64,000 nt of DNA from Streptacidiphilus jeojiense. Lineage in GTDB: Bacteria; Actinomycetota; Actinomycetes; Streptomycetales; Streptomycetaceae. Location of the stretch: NCBI RefSeq assembly GCF_000719095.1, contig NZ_JOEH01000001.1, positions 248,001 through 312,000 of the forward strand. The letters are read 5' to 3'. Positions 17,775-27,361 of this stretch are shown piece after piece; position 1 is the first letter of the stretch, and each line of letters begins with the position of its first letter. Position numbers and translations under genes: made by a program. The notes under the pieces were generated by a model. The model made no database searches. It worked only from the letters and a program-made list of their open reading frames with translations, and was not told the origin of the DNA.

Positions 17775-18514
17775 GAGGTGGTTCCGTTCAGCCAGACGTA
17801 GCCCGCGAGGCGGCCGGTGCGCTGCTCGCGGCGGTAGGAGAAGTGGTCCGGCGATTCCATCGTGCAGATGTGCGGGAGGTCCGCGACCGTGACGCCGAGC
17901 GCGGTGAGCTGGGCCCGCACCCCCGCCGGGAGGTCCAGCGCCGGGGTGCCCCAGCTGGTCTCGGACCAGGTCGCGGGCTCGACCCCGGCGACCTCGGCGC
18001 GGAGTTTCACAGGGACTTCATAACAACGGCCGCAGACCGAGGGCCCGATCGCGGCGGTGATCCGACCGGTCTCGGCGCCCAGAGCGACCATGGCGGCGAC
18101 CGCCTCCGGCACCACTCCGGCGGCCAGTCCGGGGCGGCCCGCGTGCGCGGCGCCGACCACTCCGGCCACCGGATCGGCGAGCAGCACCGGGACGCAGTCC
18201 GCGGTGAGCACCGCGAGCGCCTGCCCGGGTCCGGCGCCGACCAGCGCGTCCGCGGTGGGCGCGGTGCCGTCGGGCTGGCGCCCGGCCACCTCGGCGACGT
18301 CCTTGCCGTGCACCTGGTTCATCCAGGCCACGTCGGCCGGGTCGAGGCCGAGGCCGGCGGCGGCCAGCCGGCGGTTCTCGCGGACCGCGGCGGAGTCGTC
18401 GCCGACCGCGCCGCCGAGGTTCAGCTCCTGGAACGACGAAGTGCTCACCCCGCCCCACCGGTCGGTGAAGGCGAAGTGAGCACGGTCGTGGAGGGTGAGT
18501 CGCTGGCCGATCAT
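17771..18514 (-). CDS. pgeF: PgeF/YfiH laccase-domain protein (peptidoglycan editing factor)
   Basis: 247 aa from ATG at 18514. The metal/catalytic set of the family is present: H69 in MNQVHGKD, C107 in LTADCVPVLLADP, H124 in GAAHAGRPGL. In E. coli the homologue removes L-Ser-containing muropeptide precursors; other members act as purine nucleosidase or copper oxidase, so the activity here is open. Placement directly downstream of ftsZ (25 bp) and before yggS supports a wall-quality role. Confidence 0.9.
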   Translation of the reverse strand: MIGQRLTLHDRAHFAFTDRWGGVSTSSFQELNLGGAVGDDSAAVRENRRLAAAGLGLDPADVAWMNQVHGKDVAEVAGRQPDGTAPTADALVGAGPGQALAVLTADCVPVLLADPVAGVVGAAHAGRPGLAAGVVPEAVAAMVALGAETGRITAAIGPSVCGRCYEVPVKLRAEVAGVEPATWSETSWGTPALDLPAGVRAQLTALGVTVADLPHICTMESPDHFSYRREQRTGRLAGYVWLNGTTS

Positions 18515-18539
18515 GATGATCAGCCTAGTGCGGCTCCGG

Positions 18540-19757
18540 TTACTTCAAGAAGTCCGGGACGTCCAGCTCCTCGGCCGGGCTGTCCACGTAGGGCGGCCGG
18601 GTCTGCGGAACGTGCGGCGGCAGCGGCGGGGCCTGCGGCTCGACGTGGCGCGGCGGCTCCTCGGCGCGCGGGACGCTGCCGATGGTGTGGACGCTGCGCC
18701 CGGCGGCGGTGGAGCCGGCCCGGTTGTACTCGCCGACCCGCTCCTGCTGCGGCGGCGGGGTGGCCGAGTTGGTCGAGCGGACCACCGGCTCGCGGACGAT
18801 GGTGGGCGGCGCCCCGCCGTCGAAGCCGGCCGCGATCACGGTGACCCGGACCTCGTCGCCGAGCGCGTCGTCGATGACCGCACCGAAGATGATGTTGGCC
18901 TCGGGGTGCGCCGCCTCGCTGACCAGCTGCGCCGACTCGTTGATCTCGAAGAGACCGAGGTCGGAGCCGCCGGAGATGGAGAGCAGCACGCCGCGGGCGC
19001 CGTCGATGGAGGCCTCCAGCAGCGGCGAGGAGATCGCCATCACCGCCGCCGCCTTGGCGCGGTCCTCGCCCCGGGCGGAACCGATGCCCATCAGCGCCGA
19101 ACCGGCGTCCGACATGACCGACTTGACGTCGGCGAAGTCCAGGTTGATCAGACCGGGGGTGGTGATCAGGTCGGTGATGCCCTGGACGCCGGAGAGCAGC
19201 ACCTGGTCGGCGGAGCGGAACGCGTCCAGCACGCTGACCTGGCGGTCCGAGATGGACAGCAGCCGGTCGTTGGGGATCACGATGAGGGTGTCGACCTCTT
19301 CGCGCAGCTGCGCGATGCCGTCCTCGGCCTGGTTGGCGCGGCGGCGGCCCTCGAAGGTGAAGGGCCGGGTGACCACGCCGATGGTCAGCGCGCCGAGGGT
19401 GCGGGCGATGTTGGCCACCACGGGTGCGCCGCCGGTGCCGGTGCCGCCGCCCTCGCCGGCGGTGACGAAGACCATGTCGGCCCCCTTGAGGACCTCCTCG
19501 ATCTCCTCGCGGTGGTCCTCGGCCGCCTTGGCGCCGACGTCCGGGTTGGCGCCGGCTCCGAGGCCGCGGGTGAGCTCGCGGCCGACGTCGAGCTTGACGT
19601 CCGCGTCGCTCATCAGCAGGGCCTGCGCATCGGTGTTGATCGCGATGAACTCGACGCCCTTGAGCCCGACCTCGATCATCCGGTTGATGGCATTGACGCC
19701 ACCGCCGCCGATGCCGACGACTTTGATGACTGCGAGGTAGTTCTGGGGTGCTGCCAC
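18540..19757 (-). CDS. ftsZ: Cell division GTPase FtsZ
   Basis: 405 aa from ATG at 19757. The tubulin signature GGGTGTG is at 103-109, with the T7 synergy loop [14 protein letters not shown] about residue 200-213. A variable linker (~315-390) precedes the conserved C-terminal peptide DVPDFLK, the binding site for SepF and FtsW. It polymerises into the Z-ring and, in streptomycetes, the ladders of sporulation septa. It is separated from ftsQ by 296 bp, which carries its own regulatory region, so it can be expressed apart from the rest of the cluster. Confidence 0.98.
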   Translation of the reverse strand: MAAPQNYLAVIKVVGIGGGGVNAINRMIEVGLKGVEFIAINTDAQALLMSDADVKLDVGRELTRGLGAGANPDVGAKAAEDHREEIEEVLKGADMVFVTAGEGGGTGTGGAPVVANIARTLGALTIGVVTRPFTFEGRRRANQAEDGIAQLREEVDTLIVIPNDRLLSISDRQVSVLDAFRSADQVLLSGVQGITDLITTPGLINLDFADVKSVMSDAGSALMGIGSARGEDRAKAAAVMAISSPLLEASIDGARGVLLSISGGSDLGLFEINESAQLVSEAAHPEANIIFGAVIDDALGDEVRVTVIAAGFDGGAPPTIVREPVVRSTNSATPPPQQERVGEYNRAGSTAAGRSVHTIGSVPRAEEPPRHVEPQAPPLPPHVPQTRPPYVDSPAEELDVPDFLK

Positions 19758-19827
19758 GTCGAAGGCCTCTCGCCTCGGATGTACGGTGCCGAAGGGGCGG
19801 GAACTCTGAACGCGAGGCCCTGACCCG

Positions 19828-19925
19828 AACCCTGAACCTGAGGTTTAGGGTTAATGCTCTGTCACTCTTCCATCATCTACTGTCACAGGACACTAGGTCT
19901 CCGAGCCTGCCCGTTCAACGGACAC
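19828..19925 (-). promoter_or_regulatory. ftsZ upstream region: 25-bp inverted repeat and two GACAC motifs
   Basis: The 296-bp gap between ftsQ and ftsZ holds a near-perfect inverted repeat at 19828-19852 (outer arms AACCCT/AGGGTT, inner arms AACCT/AGGTT), about 70 bp upstream of the ftsZ ATG. It could be a hairpin in the leader or an operator. GACAC occurs at 19889-19893 and 19921-19925, 32 bp apart; this is the core motif reported for the sporulation regulators WhiA/WhiB, known activators of ftsZ in Streptomyces. A 5-bp motif is weak evidence. I could not fix the promoter hexamers. Confidence 0.5.
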
Positions 19926-20053
19926 GCCGAGCCTGCGCTTTTTTCTTGTGATGCTATGTGATCAATGTGCCGGACTTTCACCCGGGGTGGCCACCCAGAT
20001 TCGGGGAGGAACTGGCAGTCCGTCAACACCGCGCCGCTGTGACGTTACCCGAC

Positions 20054-20851
20054 TCAATGCCGCACTGCGGGGTCGTCGGGGGCGCTGACGTCGTACGACG
20101 TGCCCTTCTGCCGGAGCAGCGCGGTGAGCACCACGGCTTTTCGCTGGTCCTGTTCAGAACTTCCCCACAGCACCTTGGAACCGTCCGCGAGTTGCAGTTC
20201 CAGATCGTCGTACGAATGCACGACGACCGACCTGGTCTGCTTGGAAACCGCTGCCGGAAGCGCTTTGGCGACATCCACCGCCGCGGCGACCAGGGCCTGT
20301 TCGGGGAAGACCGCGAGCGCGCCGCGGCCAGCGGCGGAGAGCGACAGTTCGACCACCGGCACGCCGCTCGGGACCTGGCGACCGGTGGCGAAGCGCACCC
20401 CGGACGCGTCGACCTGGGTGTAGACGCCGCCGGAACCGGCGATCGCGGCGATCGCCTGCCGCTCGGTGACCCGGATCCGCACGGTGTGCGGCAGCGAGGT
20501 GCTGACCTGCGCGTCGGCGGCCCTGGGCAGCGCCCTGAGCACCCGGGCCCGCACCGCGCCGGTGTCCAGCCGCTCCAGCGGTCCGCCGAGCGGGACCGAG
20601 GCCGCCGCCAGCACCTGATCCGCGGTCAGCACCCGGGTGCCGGAGACCTCGACGGTCCGCACGTCCAGCACCGAGGAGAACCAGACCAGCCAGCAGACCG
20701 TGCCCAGCACCGCCGCCAGCAGCGCGCCCAGCACGACGAAGCCGCGCCGGGACAGCCGCAACGGGACGCGCGGCGGTGCCGCCGGGGCCTCCTCGGCCCC
20801 GGCGGTGTCCAACTGCTCCTCGGCCGACGGGACCGAGGGGGCGTCAGGCAC
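20054..20851 (-). CDS. ftsQ: Cell division protein FtsQ
   Basis: 265 aa. A Pro/Ala-rich cytoplasmic tail (~1-33), one transmembrane helix ([22 protein letters not shown], ~37-58) and an extracytoplasmic POTRA domain ([31 protein letters not shown]) are visible, followed by the FtsQ beta domain ([15 protein letters not shown]). It bridges FtsL/FtsB-like proteins and the septal synthase. Its start overlaps the murG stop by 8 bp. Downstream lies the separate ftsZ regulatory region. Confidence 0.94.
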   Translation of the reverse strand: MPDAPSVPSAEEQLDTAGAEEAPAAPPRVPLRLSRRGFVVLGALLAAVLGTVCWLVWFSSVLDVRTVEVSGTRVLTADQVLAAASVPLGGPLERLDTGAVRARVLRALPRAADAQVSTSLPHTVRIRVTERQAIAAIAGSGGVYTQVDASGVRFATGRQVPSGVPVVELSLSAAGRGALAVFPEQALVAAAVDVAKALPAAVSKQTRSVVVHSYDDLELQLADGSKVLWGSSEQDQRKAVVLTALLRQKGTSYDVSAPDDPAVRH

Positions 20852-21938
20852 GGCGGTGCGCGGCGATGGCCTCGTAGACCATGCCCACCAGCAGTTCGTC
20901 GGCGTCGCGGCGGCCGAACTCGGCAGCCGCCCGGCTCATGTCCCACAGCCGCTGCGGGTCCGTCAGCACCGGCAGCAGGTTGGCGATCACCCAGTCCGGG
21001 GTCAGCTCGGCGTCGTCCACCAGCAGCCCGCCGCCGGCCCGCACCACCGGCTGGGCGTTGAGCCGCTGCTCGCCGTTGCCGATCGGCAGCGGGACGTAGG
21101 CGCCGGGCAGTCCGACCGCCGAGAGCTCGGCCACGGTCATCGCCCCGGCCCGGCAGAGCATCATGTCGGCCGCGGCGTAGGCGAGGTCCATCCGGTCGAC
21201 GTAGGGCAGCACCCGGTAGGGCGGCATGCCCGGGATGTCGTCGATGGCGGGCAGTTCGTTCTTGGGGCCGACGGCGTGCAGGATCTGCACCCCGTACTGC
21301 TGCAGCCGCGGCGCGATGGCCTGGACGGTCTCGTTGAGGCGGCGCGCGCCCTGGGAGCCGCCGGAGACCAGCAGCGTGGGCAGCCGCTGGTCCAGGCCGA
21401 AGTAGGCGCGGGCCTCGGGGCGGGCCGCGTTGCGGTCCAGGGTGGCGATGGTGCGGCGCAGCGGGATGCCGATGTAGCGGGAGTCCCGCAGCTTGCTGTC
21501 CGGGGTGCTGACGGCGACGAAGTCGCTGTAGCGGGCGCCGACCTTGTTGGCCAGCCCGGGACGGGCGTTGGCCTCGTGCACCACGATCGGGACCCGGGCC
21601 CGCTTGGCCGCGAGATAGGCCGGCATGGCGACGTAGCCGCCGAAGCCGACCACCGCGTCGGCCTTGGTGCGCTCCAGGATGTCCTGCACCGCCTTGACCG
21701 TCCCGCGCAGCCGGCCCGGAACGGTGATCAGCTCCGGGGTCGGCTTGCGCGGCAGCGGTACGGCGGGGATCAGTGCCAGTTCGTAGCCGCGTTCCGGGAC
21801 CAGTCTGGTCTCCAGGCCGCGTTCCGTGCCCAGCGCCGTGATCCCGATCGTGGGGTCGTTCCTGCGCAGTGCGTCCGCAAGGGCGAGCGCGGGCTCGATG
21901 TGACCGGCGGTCCCCCCGCCGGCGAGTACGACATGCAC
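20844..21938 (-). CDS. murG: MurG, lipid II-forming GlcNAc transferase
   Basis: 364 aa GT28 transferase that adds GlcNAc to lipid I on the inner face of the membrane. The N-terminal glycine loop GGGTAGH is at 7-13, a second [12 protein letters not shown] loop near 100, and the UDP-GlcNAc site includes [15 protein letters not shown] (~185) and [23 protein letters not shown] (~260-285). The ATG at 21938 is 6 bp after the ftsW stop, and its 3' end overlaps ftsQ. Confidence 0.97.
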   Translation of the reverse strand: MHVVLAGGGTAGHIEPALALADALRRNDPTIGITALGTERGLETRLVPERGYELALIPAVPLPRKPTPELITVPGRLRGTVKAVQDILERTKADAVVGFGGYVAMPAYLAAKRARVPIVVHEANARPGLANKVGARYSDFVAVSTPDSKLRDSRYIGIPLRRTIATLDRNAARPEARAYFGLDQRLPTLLVSGGSQGARRLNETVQAIAPRLQQYGVQILHAVGPKNELPAIDDIPGMPPYRVLPYVDRMDLAYAAADMMLCRAGAMTVAELSAVGLPGAYVPLPIGNGEQRLNAQPVVRAGGGLLVDDAELTPDWVIANLLPVLTDPQRLWDMSRAAAEFGRRDADELLVGMVYEAIAAHRRA

Positions 21939-21944
21939 CGAAAT

Positions 21945-23297
21945 TCACCGCTCCCTGCGCTGCCGGGCCTTCCCGAGCCGCGCGATGGTCCGTTGGGGCA
22001 GACCGATGAGTCTGCCCAGGGCGTTCTTGCGTGTCCGCTTGCTCCGGGCGGCCAGAGCAGCCCTGGCGGCGGGTTCGCTGCGTGCGAAGCAGAGCAGCAT
22101 CCCCACCGCGAACATGGTCGGCAGCAACGCCGAACCCCCGTAGGAGAACATCGGGAGCGGGACTCCCGCGATGGGAAGGAGTCCCAGCACCGCACCAATG
22201 TTGATCATGGCCTGGGCCATGATCCAGGTGGTGGCGCCTCCCGCTGCGTACCTGATGAAGGGGTCCCTCGTGCGTCCGGCCACGCGGATACCCGCATACC
22301 CTAGTGCCGCGAAGAGGGCGAGTACCGACAGCGTCCCCAGCAGACCCAGCTCCTCCCCGGTCACGGCGAAGATGAAGTCCGTGTGCGGCTCCGGGAGTTG
22401 ACCCCATTTCTCGACGCTGGCACCCAGCCCGCGGCCGGTCAGACCGCCGCCCGCCAGTGCGTACACTCCCTGAACGGCCTGCCAACAGGAGCCGTCCGAG
22501 GGGACACTGGTGGCCCCGATGCACTGGATCCGGCCAAGACGGTGCGGCACCAGGGCGATCAGCAGCGTGCTGAAGCCCAGGGCGACCGCGGCGGCCCCGC
22601 CGAACAACCGCATCGGCGCCCCGGAGATCCAGAGCAGGCCGAACATCAGTGCGCAGATGATCATCGCGGTGCCCATGTCACCGCCGGCCAGCACCAGGGT
22701 CAGCAGCAGCACCGCCATCGGCACCAGCGGGATCAACAGGTGCTTCCACTGGTCCAGCATCTTCATCTGCTGCTTGCGGGCCAGCAGGTCGGCGCCCCAG
22801 AGCACCAGGGCGAGCTTGGCGAACTCGGACGGCTGGATCTGGAACGAGCCGCCGAGGCTGATCCAGTTCTGGTTGCCGTTGACGGCCTTGCCCACCCCCG
22901 GCACCGCGACCAGCAGCAGCAGTCCGAGCACCGCGATCAGCAGCGGATAGGCCAGCGCCCGGTGCAGCCGCACCGGCAGCCGGGCGGCGACGTACATCAG
23001 CCCGCTGCCCAGGACCACCGCGGTGAGCTGCTTGGTGAAGAAGAAGGTGAAGGACAGGCCGAGGGTCCTGGCCTCGATCTGGGAGGCGGAGAACACCATC
23101 ACCAGACCGAGCACCAGGATCAGCGCCGAGGAGCCCAGGATCAGGTAGTACGGCGTCAGCGGCCGTTCCAGGCCCCGCTGGAAGCGTCCCAGCGCGGTTC
23201 CGGGCCCGGTGAAGCGGCTCTTGGAGCGGAACACCGCGACGGAGGTCGCTCCCGGCCTGGCCGGCCGGGCGGCGGGTCGCGCCTTCGTACCGGCCAC
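21945..23297 (-). CDS. ftsW: FtsW, SEDS-family septal glycan polymerase
   Basis: 450 aa from GTG at 23297 behind a GAGAGGGGG tract. Ten hydrophobic helices of the SEDS family are visible. Family motifs include VFSASQIEAR near the first helix, GGSFQIQPSEFAKLAL, the long loop containing GGGLTGRGLGASVEKWGQLPEPHTDFIFAVTGEELG, and GVPLPMFSYGGSALLPTMFAVGMLL. It polymerises lipid II together with FtsI. A basic tail (RSKRTRKNALGRLIGLPQRTI) of about 50 residues extends into the cytoplasm. The gene lies 51 bp downstream of murD. Confidence 0.96.
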   Translation of the reverse strand: MAGTKARPAARPARPGATSVAVFRSKSRFTGPGTALGRFQRGLERPLTPYYLILGSSALILVLGLVMVFSASQIEARTLGLSFTFFFTKQLTAVVLGSGLMYVAARLPVRLHRALAYPLLIAVLGLLLLVAVPGVGKAVNGNQNWISLGGSFQIQPSEFAKLALVLWGADLLARKQQMKMLDQWKHLLIPLVPMAVLLLTLVLAGGDMGTAMIICALMFGLLWISGAPMRLFGGAAAVALGFSTLLIALVPHRLGRIQCIGATSVPSDGSCWQAVQGVYALAGGGLTGRGLGASVEKWGQLPEPHTDFIFAVTGEELGLLGTLSVLALFAALGYAGIRVAGRTRDPFIRYAAGGATTWIMAQAMINIGAVLGLLPIAGVPLPMFSYGGSALLPTMFAVGMLLCFARSEPAARAALAARSKRTRKNALGRLIGLPQRTIARLGKARQRRER

Positions 23298-23348
23298 GAC
23301 GGCCCCCTCTCCCCTGGGTGGTACTGGTTGCTGCTGCGCTCCGGCGGG

Positions 23349-24812
23349 TCAGTCCTCTGCGAGCGCCCGGGCCGCCGCGGCGAAGAGGTCGCCGCGTTCA
23401 CCGTAGTTGGTGAACATGTCCATGGAGGCGCAGGCCGGGGCGAGCAGCACGGTGTCGCCGGGACGGGCGAGCCCGGCGGCTGCGCGTACCGCCGCGTCCA
23501 TGGCCGGGGCACCAGTCTGTCCGTCCTGGAGCTCGATCACCGGGACCTCGGGGGCGTGTCGCGCCAGCGCCTCCCGGATCAGCGCCCGGTCGGCGCCCAT
23601 CAGCACCACGCCGCGCAGCGCCTTGGCGGCGCCGGCCACCAGCGGGTCCATGTCGGCGCCCTTGGCCAGGCCGCCGGCGATCCAGACCACCGAGGGGTAG
23701 GCCGCCAGGGAGGCGGCCGCCGCATGGGGGTTGGTGGCCTTGGAGTCGTCGATCCAGGTCACCCCGCCGCTCTCGACCACCTCGGCGATCCGGTGCGCGT
23801 CCGGACGGAAGGCCCGCAGGCCGTCCCGGACCGCGCGCGGCTCGACCCCGTAGGCCCGCGCCAGCGCGGCGGCGGCCAGGGCGTTGGCGATGTTGTGCGG
23901 GGCGGCGGGGCGGACGTCCTCGACGGAGGCCAGTTCGGCCGCATTCTTGTGACGGTCCGCCACGAAGGCGCGGTCGACCAGCAGGCCGTCCACCACGCCG
24001 AGCTGGGACAGGGCCGGCGGGCCGAGGGTGAAGCCGATGGCGCGGCAGCCCTCCTCCACGTCGGCCTCGCGGACCAGCGCCTCGGTGGCCGGGTCGGCGG
24101 TGTTGTAGACGCAGGCGACGCTGTTGCCCTGGTAGATCCGGCCCTTGTCGGCGGCGTAGGCCTCCATCGAGCCGTGCCAGTCCAGGTGGTCGGCCGCGAT
24201 GTTGAGCACCACGGCCGAGTGCGGACGCAGCGAGGAGGACCAGTGCAGCTGGTAGCTGGAGAGCTCCACCGCGAGGACGTCGTACGGCTGTTCGGCCAGC
24301 ACGGCGTCCAGGACGGACACCCCGACATTGCCCACGGCCGCCGTGCGCAGGCCCGCCGCGGTCAGGATCGAGGCGAGCATCTGCACCGTGGTGGTCTTGC
24401 CGTTGGTGCCGGTGACGGCCAGCCAGGGCGCCGGCTCGCCGGTGGCCGGATGCGGCCTGCGCAGCCGCCAGGCCAGCTCCACGTCGCCCCAGACCGGCAC
24501 CCCGGCCCCGGCCGCGGCCAGGAAGAGCGGGCTGTGCGGCGGCCAGCCGGGCGAGGTGACGACCAGTCGGGTGCCCTCGGGCAGGCTCGCCCCGTCGCCG
24601 AGCAGCACCTCGACGCCGAGCGCGCGCAGCTCTTCGGCCTGCGCCCGCTGCCGGGGGCCGTCCCCGCCGTCCACCACGGTGACCCGGGCGCCGAGTCCGT
24701 GCAGCACCCGGGCCGCGGGCACTCCGGAGACGCCCAGGCCGGCCACGGTGACCGGCAGGCCCTTCCACTCGGGGGTCCGCTCTGGGGTCCGCTCGGGGGT
24801 GCCGTCGGTCAT
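23349..24812 (-). CDS. murD: MurD, UDP-MurNAc-L-Ala:D-Glu ligase
   Basis: 487 aa from ATG at 24812, overlapping the mraY stop as ATGA. A short TPERTPE repeat precedes the N-terminal Rossmann domain ([20 protein letters not shown]). The ATP loop is [14 protein letters not shown] (~130), with the central-domain ELSSYQL and [24 protein letters not shown], and the C-terminal [13 protein letters not shown] and [11 protein letters not shown] motifs. It adds D-glutamate in the cytoplasm. Confidence 0.97.
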   Translation of the reverse strand: MTDGTPERTPERTPEWKGLPVTVAGLGVSGVPAARVLHGLGARVTVVDGGDGPRQRAQAEELRALGVEVLLGDGASLPEGTRLVVTSPGWPPHSPLFLAAAGAGVPVWGDVELAWRLRRPHPATGEPAPWLAVTGTNGKTTTVQMLASILTAAGLRTAAVGNVGVSVLDAVLAEQPYDVLAVELSSYQLHWSSSLRPHSAVVLNIAADHLDWHGSMEAYAADKGRIYQGNSVACVYNTADPATEALVREADVEEGCRAIGFTLGPPALSQLGVVDGLLVDRAFVADRHKNAAELASVEDVRPAAPHNIANALAAAALARAYGVEPRAVRDGLRAFRPDAHRIAEVVESGGVTWIDDSKATNPHAAAASLAAYPSVVWIAGGLAKGADMDPLVAGAAKALRGVVLMGADRALIREALARHAPEVPVIELQDGQTGAPAMDAAVRAAAGLARPGDTVLLAPACASMDMFTNYGERGDLFAAAARALAED

Positions 24813-25936
24813 GTGGCGGTCACCCAGCCCGCGTAGAACAGGCCGAGCCCGACCGCGACGCACAGGCCCTGGATGATCCAGAAGCGGACCACGATCAGGA
24901 CCTCGGACCAGCCCTTGAGTTCGAAGTGGTGCTGCAGCGGGGCCATCTTGAAGACCCGCTTGCCGGTCATCCGGAACGAGCCGACCTGGATGATCACCGA
25001 CAGGGTGATCAGCACGAACAGGCCGCCCAGGATCGCCAGCAGCATCTCGGTGTGCGAGCAGATGGCCAGGCCGGCCAGCGCGCCGCCGAGGGCCAGCGAA
25101 CCGGTGTCGCCCATGAAGATCTTCGCCGGCGAGGTGTTCCACCACAGGAAGCCGAAGCAGGCGCCCATCAGCGCGGCGGCCACCACGGCCAGGTCCAGCG
25201 GGTCCCTGACCTGGTAGCAGAGCGGTCCGGCACTGGCAGCGGAGCCGCAGGTCTGGCCGTACTCCCAGATGCCGATGAAGACGTAGGCGCCGAAGACCAT
25301 CACCGAGGCGCCGGTGGCCAGGCCGTCCAGACCGTCCGTCAGGTTCACCCCGTTGGACATCGCCAGGATCATGAAGATGGCCCAGAGCGCGAACAGCACC
25401 GGGCCCAGCGACCAGCCGAAGTCGGTGACGAAGGAGAGCTTGGTCGAGGCGGGGTGGATCCCGGCCGAGTCGGCGAAGTTCAGCGCGCCGATGGCGAAGA
25501 GCACGCCGACGATCAGCTGCCCGGCCATCTTGGCCTTGGCCCGCAGGCCCAGCGAGCGCTGCTTGACGATCTTGATGTAGTCGTCCAGGAAGCCGACCAG
25601 GCCCATCCCGGTCATCAGGAACAGCACCAGCAGCCCGGAGGCCGTCGGCGGGGTGCCCACCAGGACCTTGGTCAGCGCATAGGCGACCAGGGTCGCCAGG
25701 ATGAAGGCGATGCCACCCATGGTGGGGGTGCCGCGCTTGCTGTGGTGGGCCTTGGGGCCGTCGTCGCGGATCATCTGGCCGTAGCCGTGCTTGGCCAGGA
25801 TGCGGATCAGGACCGGGGTGCCGACCAGCGAGAGGACCAGCGCGAAGACCGCGGCGAACAGGATCTGACGCATCGGCGAGCTGCTGGAACTGGCCAGCTG
25901 CACCGTAGCGGCGTGGTCCAGGAGGGTCGGGTTCAT
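24809..25936 (-). CDS. mraY: MraY, lipid I-forming phospho-MurNAc-pentapeptide transferase
   Basis: 375 aa. Ten membrane helices carry the family motifs [18 protein letters not shown] (~60-77), FLDDYIK with the catalytic Asp pair (~135), [10 protein letters not shown] (~210) and [14 protein letters not shown] (~280), and the His-rich [15 protein letters not shown] near the end. The ATG at 25936 overlaps the murF stop (ATGA) and has GGAG 9 nt upstream within murF; a second ATG at 25873 ([10 protein letters not shown]) matches the usual family N-terminus, so the first ~21 residues are a local extension. Confidence 0.97.
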   Translation of the reverse strand: MNPTLLDHAATVQLASSSSSPMRQILFAAVFALVLSLVGTPVLIRILAKHGYGQMIRDDGPKAHHSKRGTPTMGGIAFILATLVAYALTKVLVGTPPTASGLLVLFLMTGMGLVGFLDDYIKIVKQRSLGLRAKAKMAGQLIVGVLFAIGALNFADSAGIHPASTKLSFVTDFGWSLGPVLFALWAIFMILAMSNGVNLTDGLDGLATGASVMVFGAYVFIGIWEYGQTCGSAASAGPLCYQVRDPLDLAVVAAALMGACFGFLWWNTSPAKIFMGDTGSLALGGALAGLAICSHTEMLLAILGGLFVLITLSVIIQVGSFRMTGKRVFKMAPLQHHFELKGWSEVLIVVRFWIIQGLCVAVGLGLFYAGWVTAT

Positions 25937-27354
25937 TCGGCCGCTCCGTTCGACAAGACGCCATCAGCCAGCAAGGCCTCGGCGACCCGCTCCAGGCCGA
26001 CCGAGCGCGACGCCTTCACGAGCACCACGTCCCCCGGCGCGACCTGCTCGCGCAGCAATGCGATCGCCGCATCCACATCGGACACCAGCACCGATTCCTC
26101 ACCCCATGAACCTTCGTTCCGTGCGCCCAGCTCCATGCAGGCCGCTTCCCGGCCGCCGACAGCCACCAGGGTCGCGATGTCCAGCCGAACCGCCAGCCGG
26201 CCCACCGCGTCGTGCTCGGCGAGGGAGTCCTCGCCGAGTTCCCGCATCTCCCCCAGAACCGCCCAGGTACGGCGGGCACCGGGCCCTCTGCCACCGATCG
26301 CGGCGAGGGCGCGCAGGGCGGCCCGCATCGAGTCGGGGTTGGCGTTGTAGGCGTCGTTGATCACCGTGACGCCGTCCGGACGGTCCGTCAGCTCCATCCG
26401 CCAGCGGGAGAGGCTGCCGGCCTCGCCCAGCGCGACGGCGATCCGCTTCACGTCCATGCCGCACTCGGTGGCCACGGCCGCGGCGGCGAGGGCGTTGGAG
26501 ACATGGTGCTCACCGTAGAGGCGGAGCTGAACGGGCGCGGAACCGGAGGGGGTGACCAGGGTGAACCCCGGACGACCCGATGCGTCCAGACGGACGTCCT
26601 CGGCCCGGACCTGCGCCTCGGCGGACTCGCCGAAGTAGAGCACCCGCGCTCGCGTGCGCGCGGCCATGGCCCGCACCAGCGGGTCGTCGGCGTTCAGCAC
26701 CGCACATCCCTCCGGCGGCAGCGCCTCGACCATCTCCCCCTTGGCCTCGGCGATGCCCTCGCGGCTGCCGAACTCGCCGATGTGGGCGGTGCCGACGTTC
26801 AGCACCAGGCCGATCGACGGACGGACGATCCCGGTCAGGTGGGCGATGTCGCCCCTGTGCCGGGCGCCCATCTCCAGGACCAGGAAGCGGGTGGAGTCGG
26901 CCACCTTCAGCGCGGTCAGCGGCAGGCCGATCTCGTTGTTGAACGAGCCCTCGGTGTAGACCGTGGGGCCGAGCGCGCCCAGCAGTTGGGCGATCAGGTC
27001 CTTGGTGCTGGTCTTCCCGGCGGATCCGGTCAGCGCGACCACGGTGGTGTCGGCGGCGCGCTCGGTGACGGCGTGCGCCAGCAGGCTGAGCCCCTGCACC
27101 ACGTCGTCGACCACCACGGCGGGGACGCCGACCGGACGGGCGGCCAGCACCGCCACGGCCCCCTCCGCGACGGCGCGTTCGGCGAAGTCGTGGCCGTCCA
27201 CCCGTTCGCCGACCACGGCGGCGAACAGCGCGCCCGGGACGATCTGCCGGGAGTCGTGGACCACCGGGCCGGTGACCCGGGCCTGCGGGTCCGGAACGTC
27301 GTGCAGCTTCCCCCCGGTGGCCTGGGCCACCTCGGCGAGGGTCAGTGGGATCAC
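25933..27354 (-). CDS. murF: MurF, UDP-MurNAc-tripeptide D-Ala-D-Ala ligase
   Basis: 473 aa from GTG at 27354, 7 bp after the murE stop, with AAGGAG about 10 nt upstream. The N-terminal [17 protein letters not shown] is typical. The ATP loop is [17 protein letters not shown] (~115), followed by [11 protein letters not shown] and [28 protein letters not shown]; the C-terminal ligase domain includes [15 protein letters not shown] and [16 protein letters not shown]. It completes the pentapeptide precursor. Confidence 0.97.
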   Translation of the reverse strand: MIPLTLAEVAQATGGKLHDVPDPQARVTGPVVHDSRQIVPGALFAAVVGERVDGHDFAERAVAEGAVAVLAARPVGVPAVVVDDVVQGLSLLAHAVTERAADTTVVALTGSAGKTSTKDLIAQLLGALGPTVYTEGSFNNEIGLPLTALKVADSTRFLVLEMGARHRGDIAHLTGIVRPSIGLVLNVGTAHIGEFGSREGIAEAKGEMVEALPPEGCAVLNADDPLVRAMAARTRARVLYFGESAEAQVRAEDVRLDASGRPGFTLVTPSGSAPVQLRLYGEHHVSNALAAAAVATECGMDVKRIAVALGEAGSLSRWRMELTDRPDGVTVINDAYNANPDSMRAALRALAAIGGRGPGARRTWAVLGEMRELGEDSLAEHDAVGRLAVRLDIATLVAVGGREAACMELGARNEGSWGEESVLVSDVDAAIALLREQVAPGDVVLVKASRSVGLERVAEALLADGVLSNGAAE

Positions 27355-27361
27355 GTTGGCT

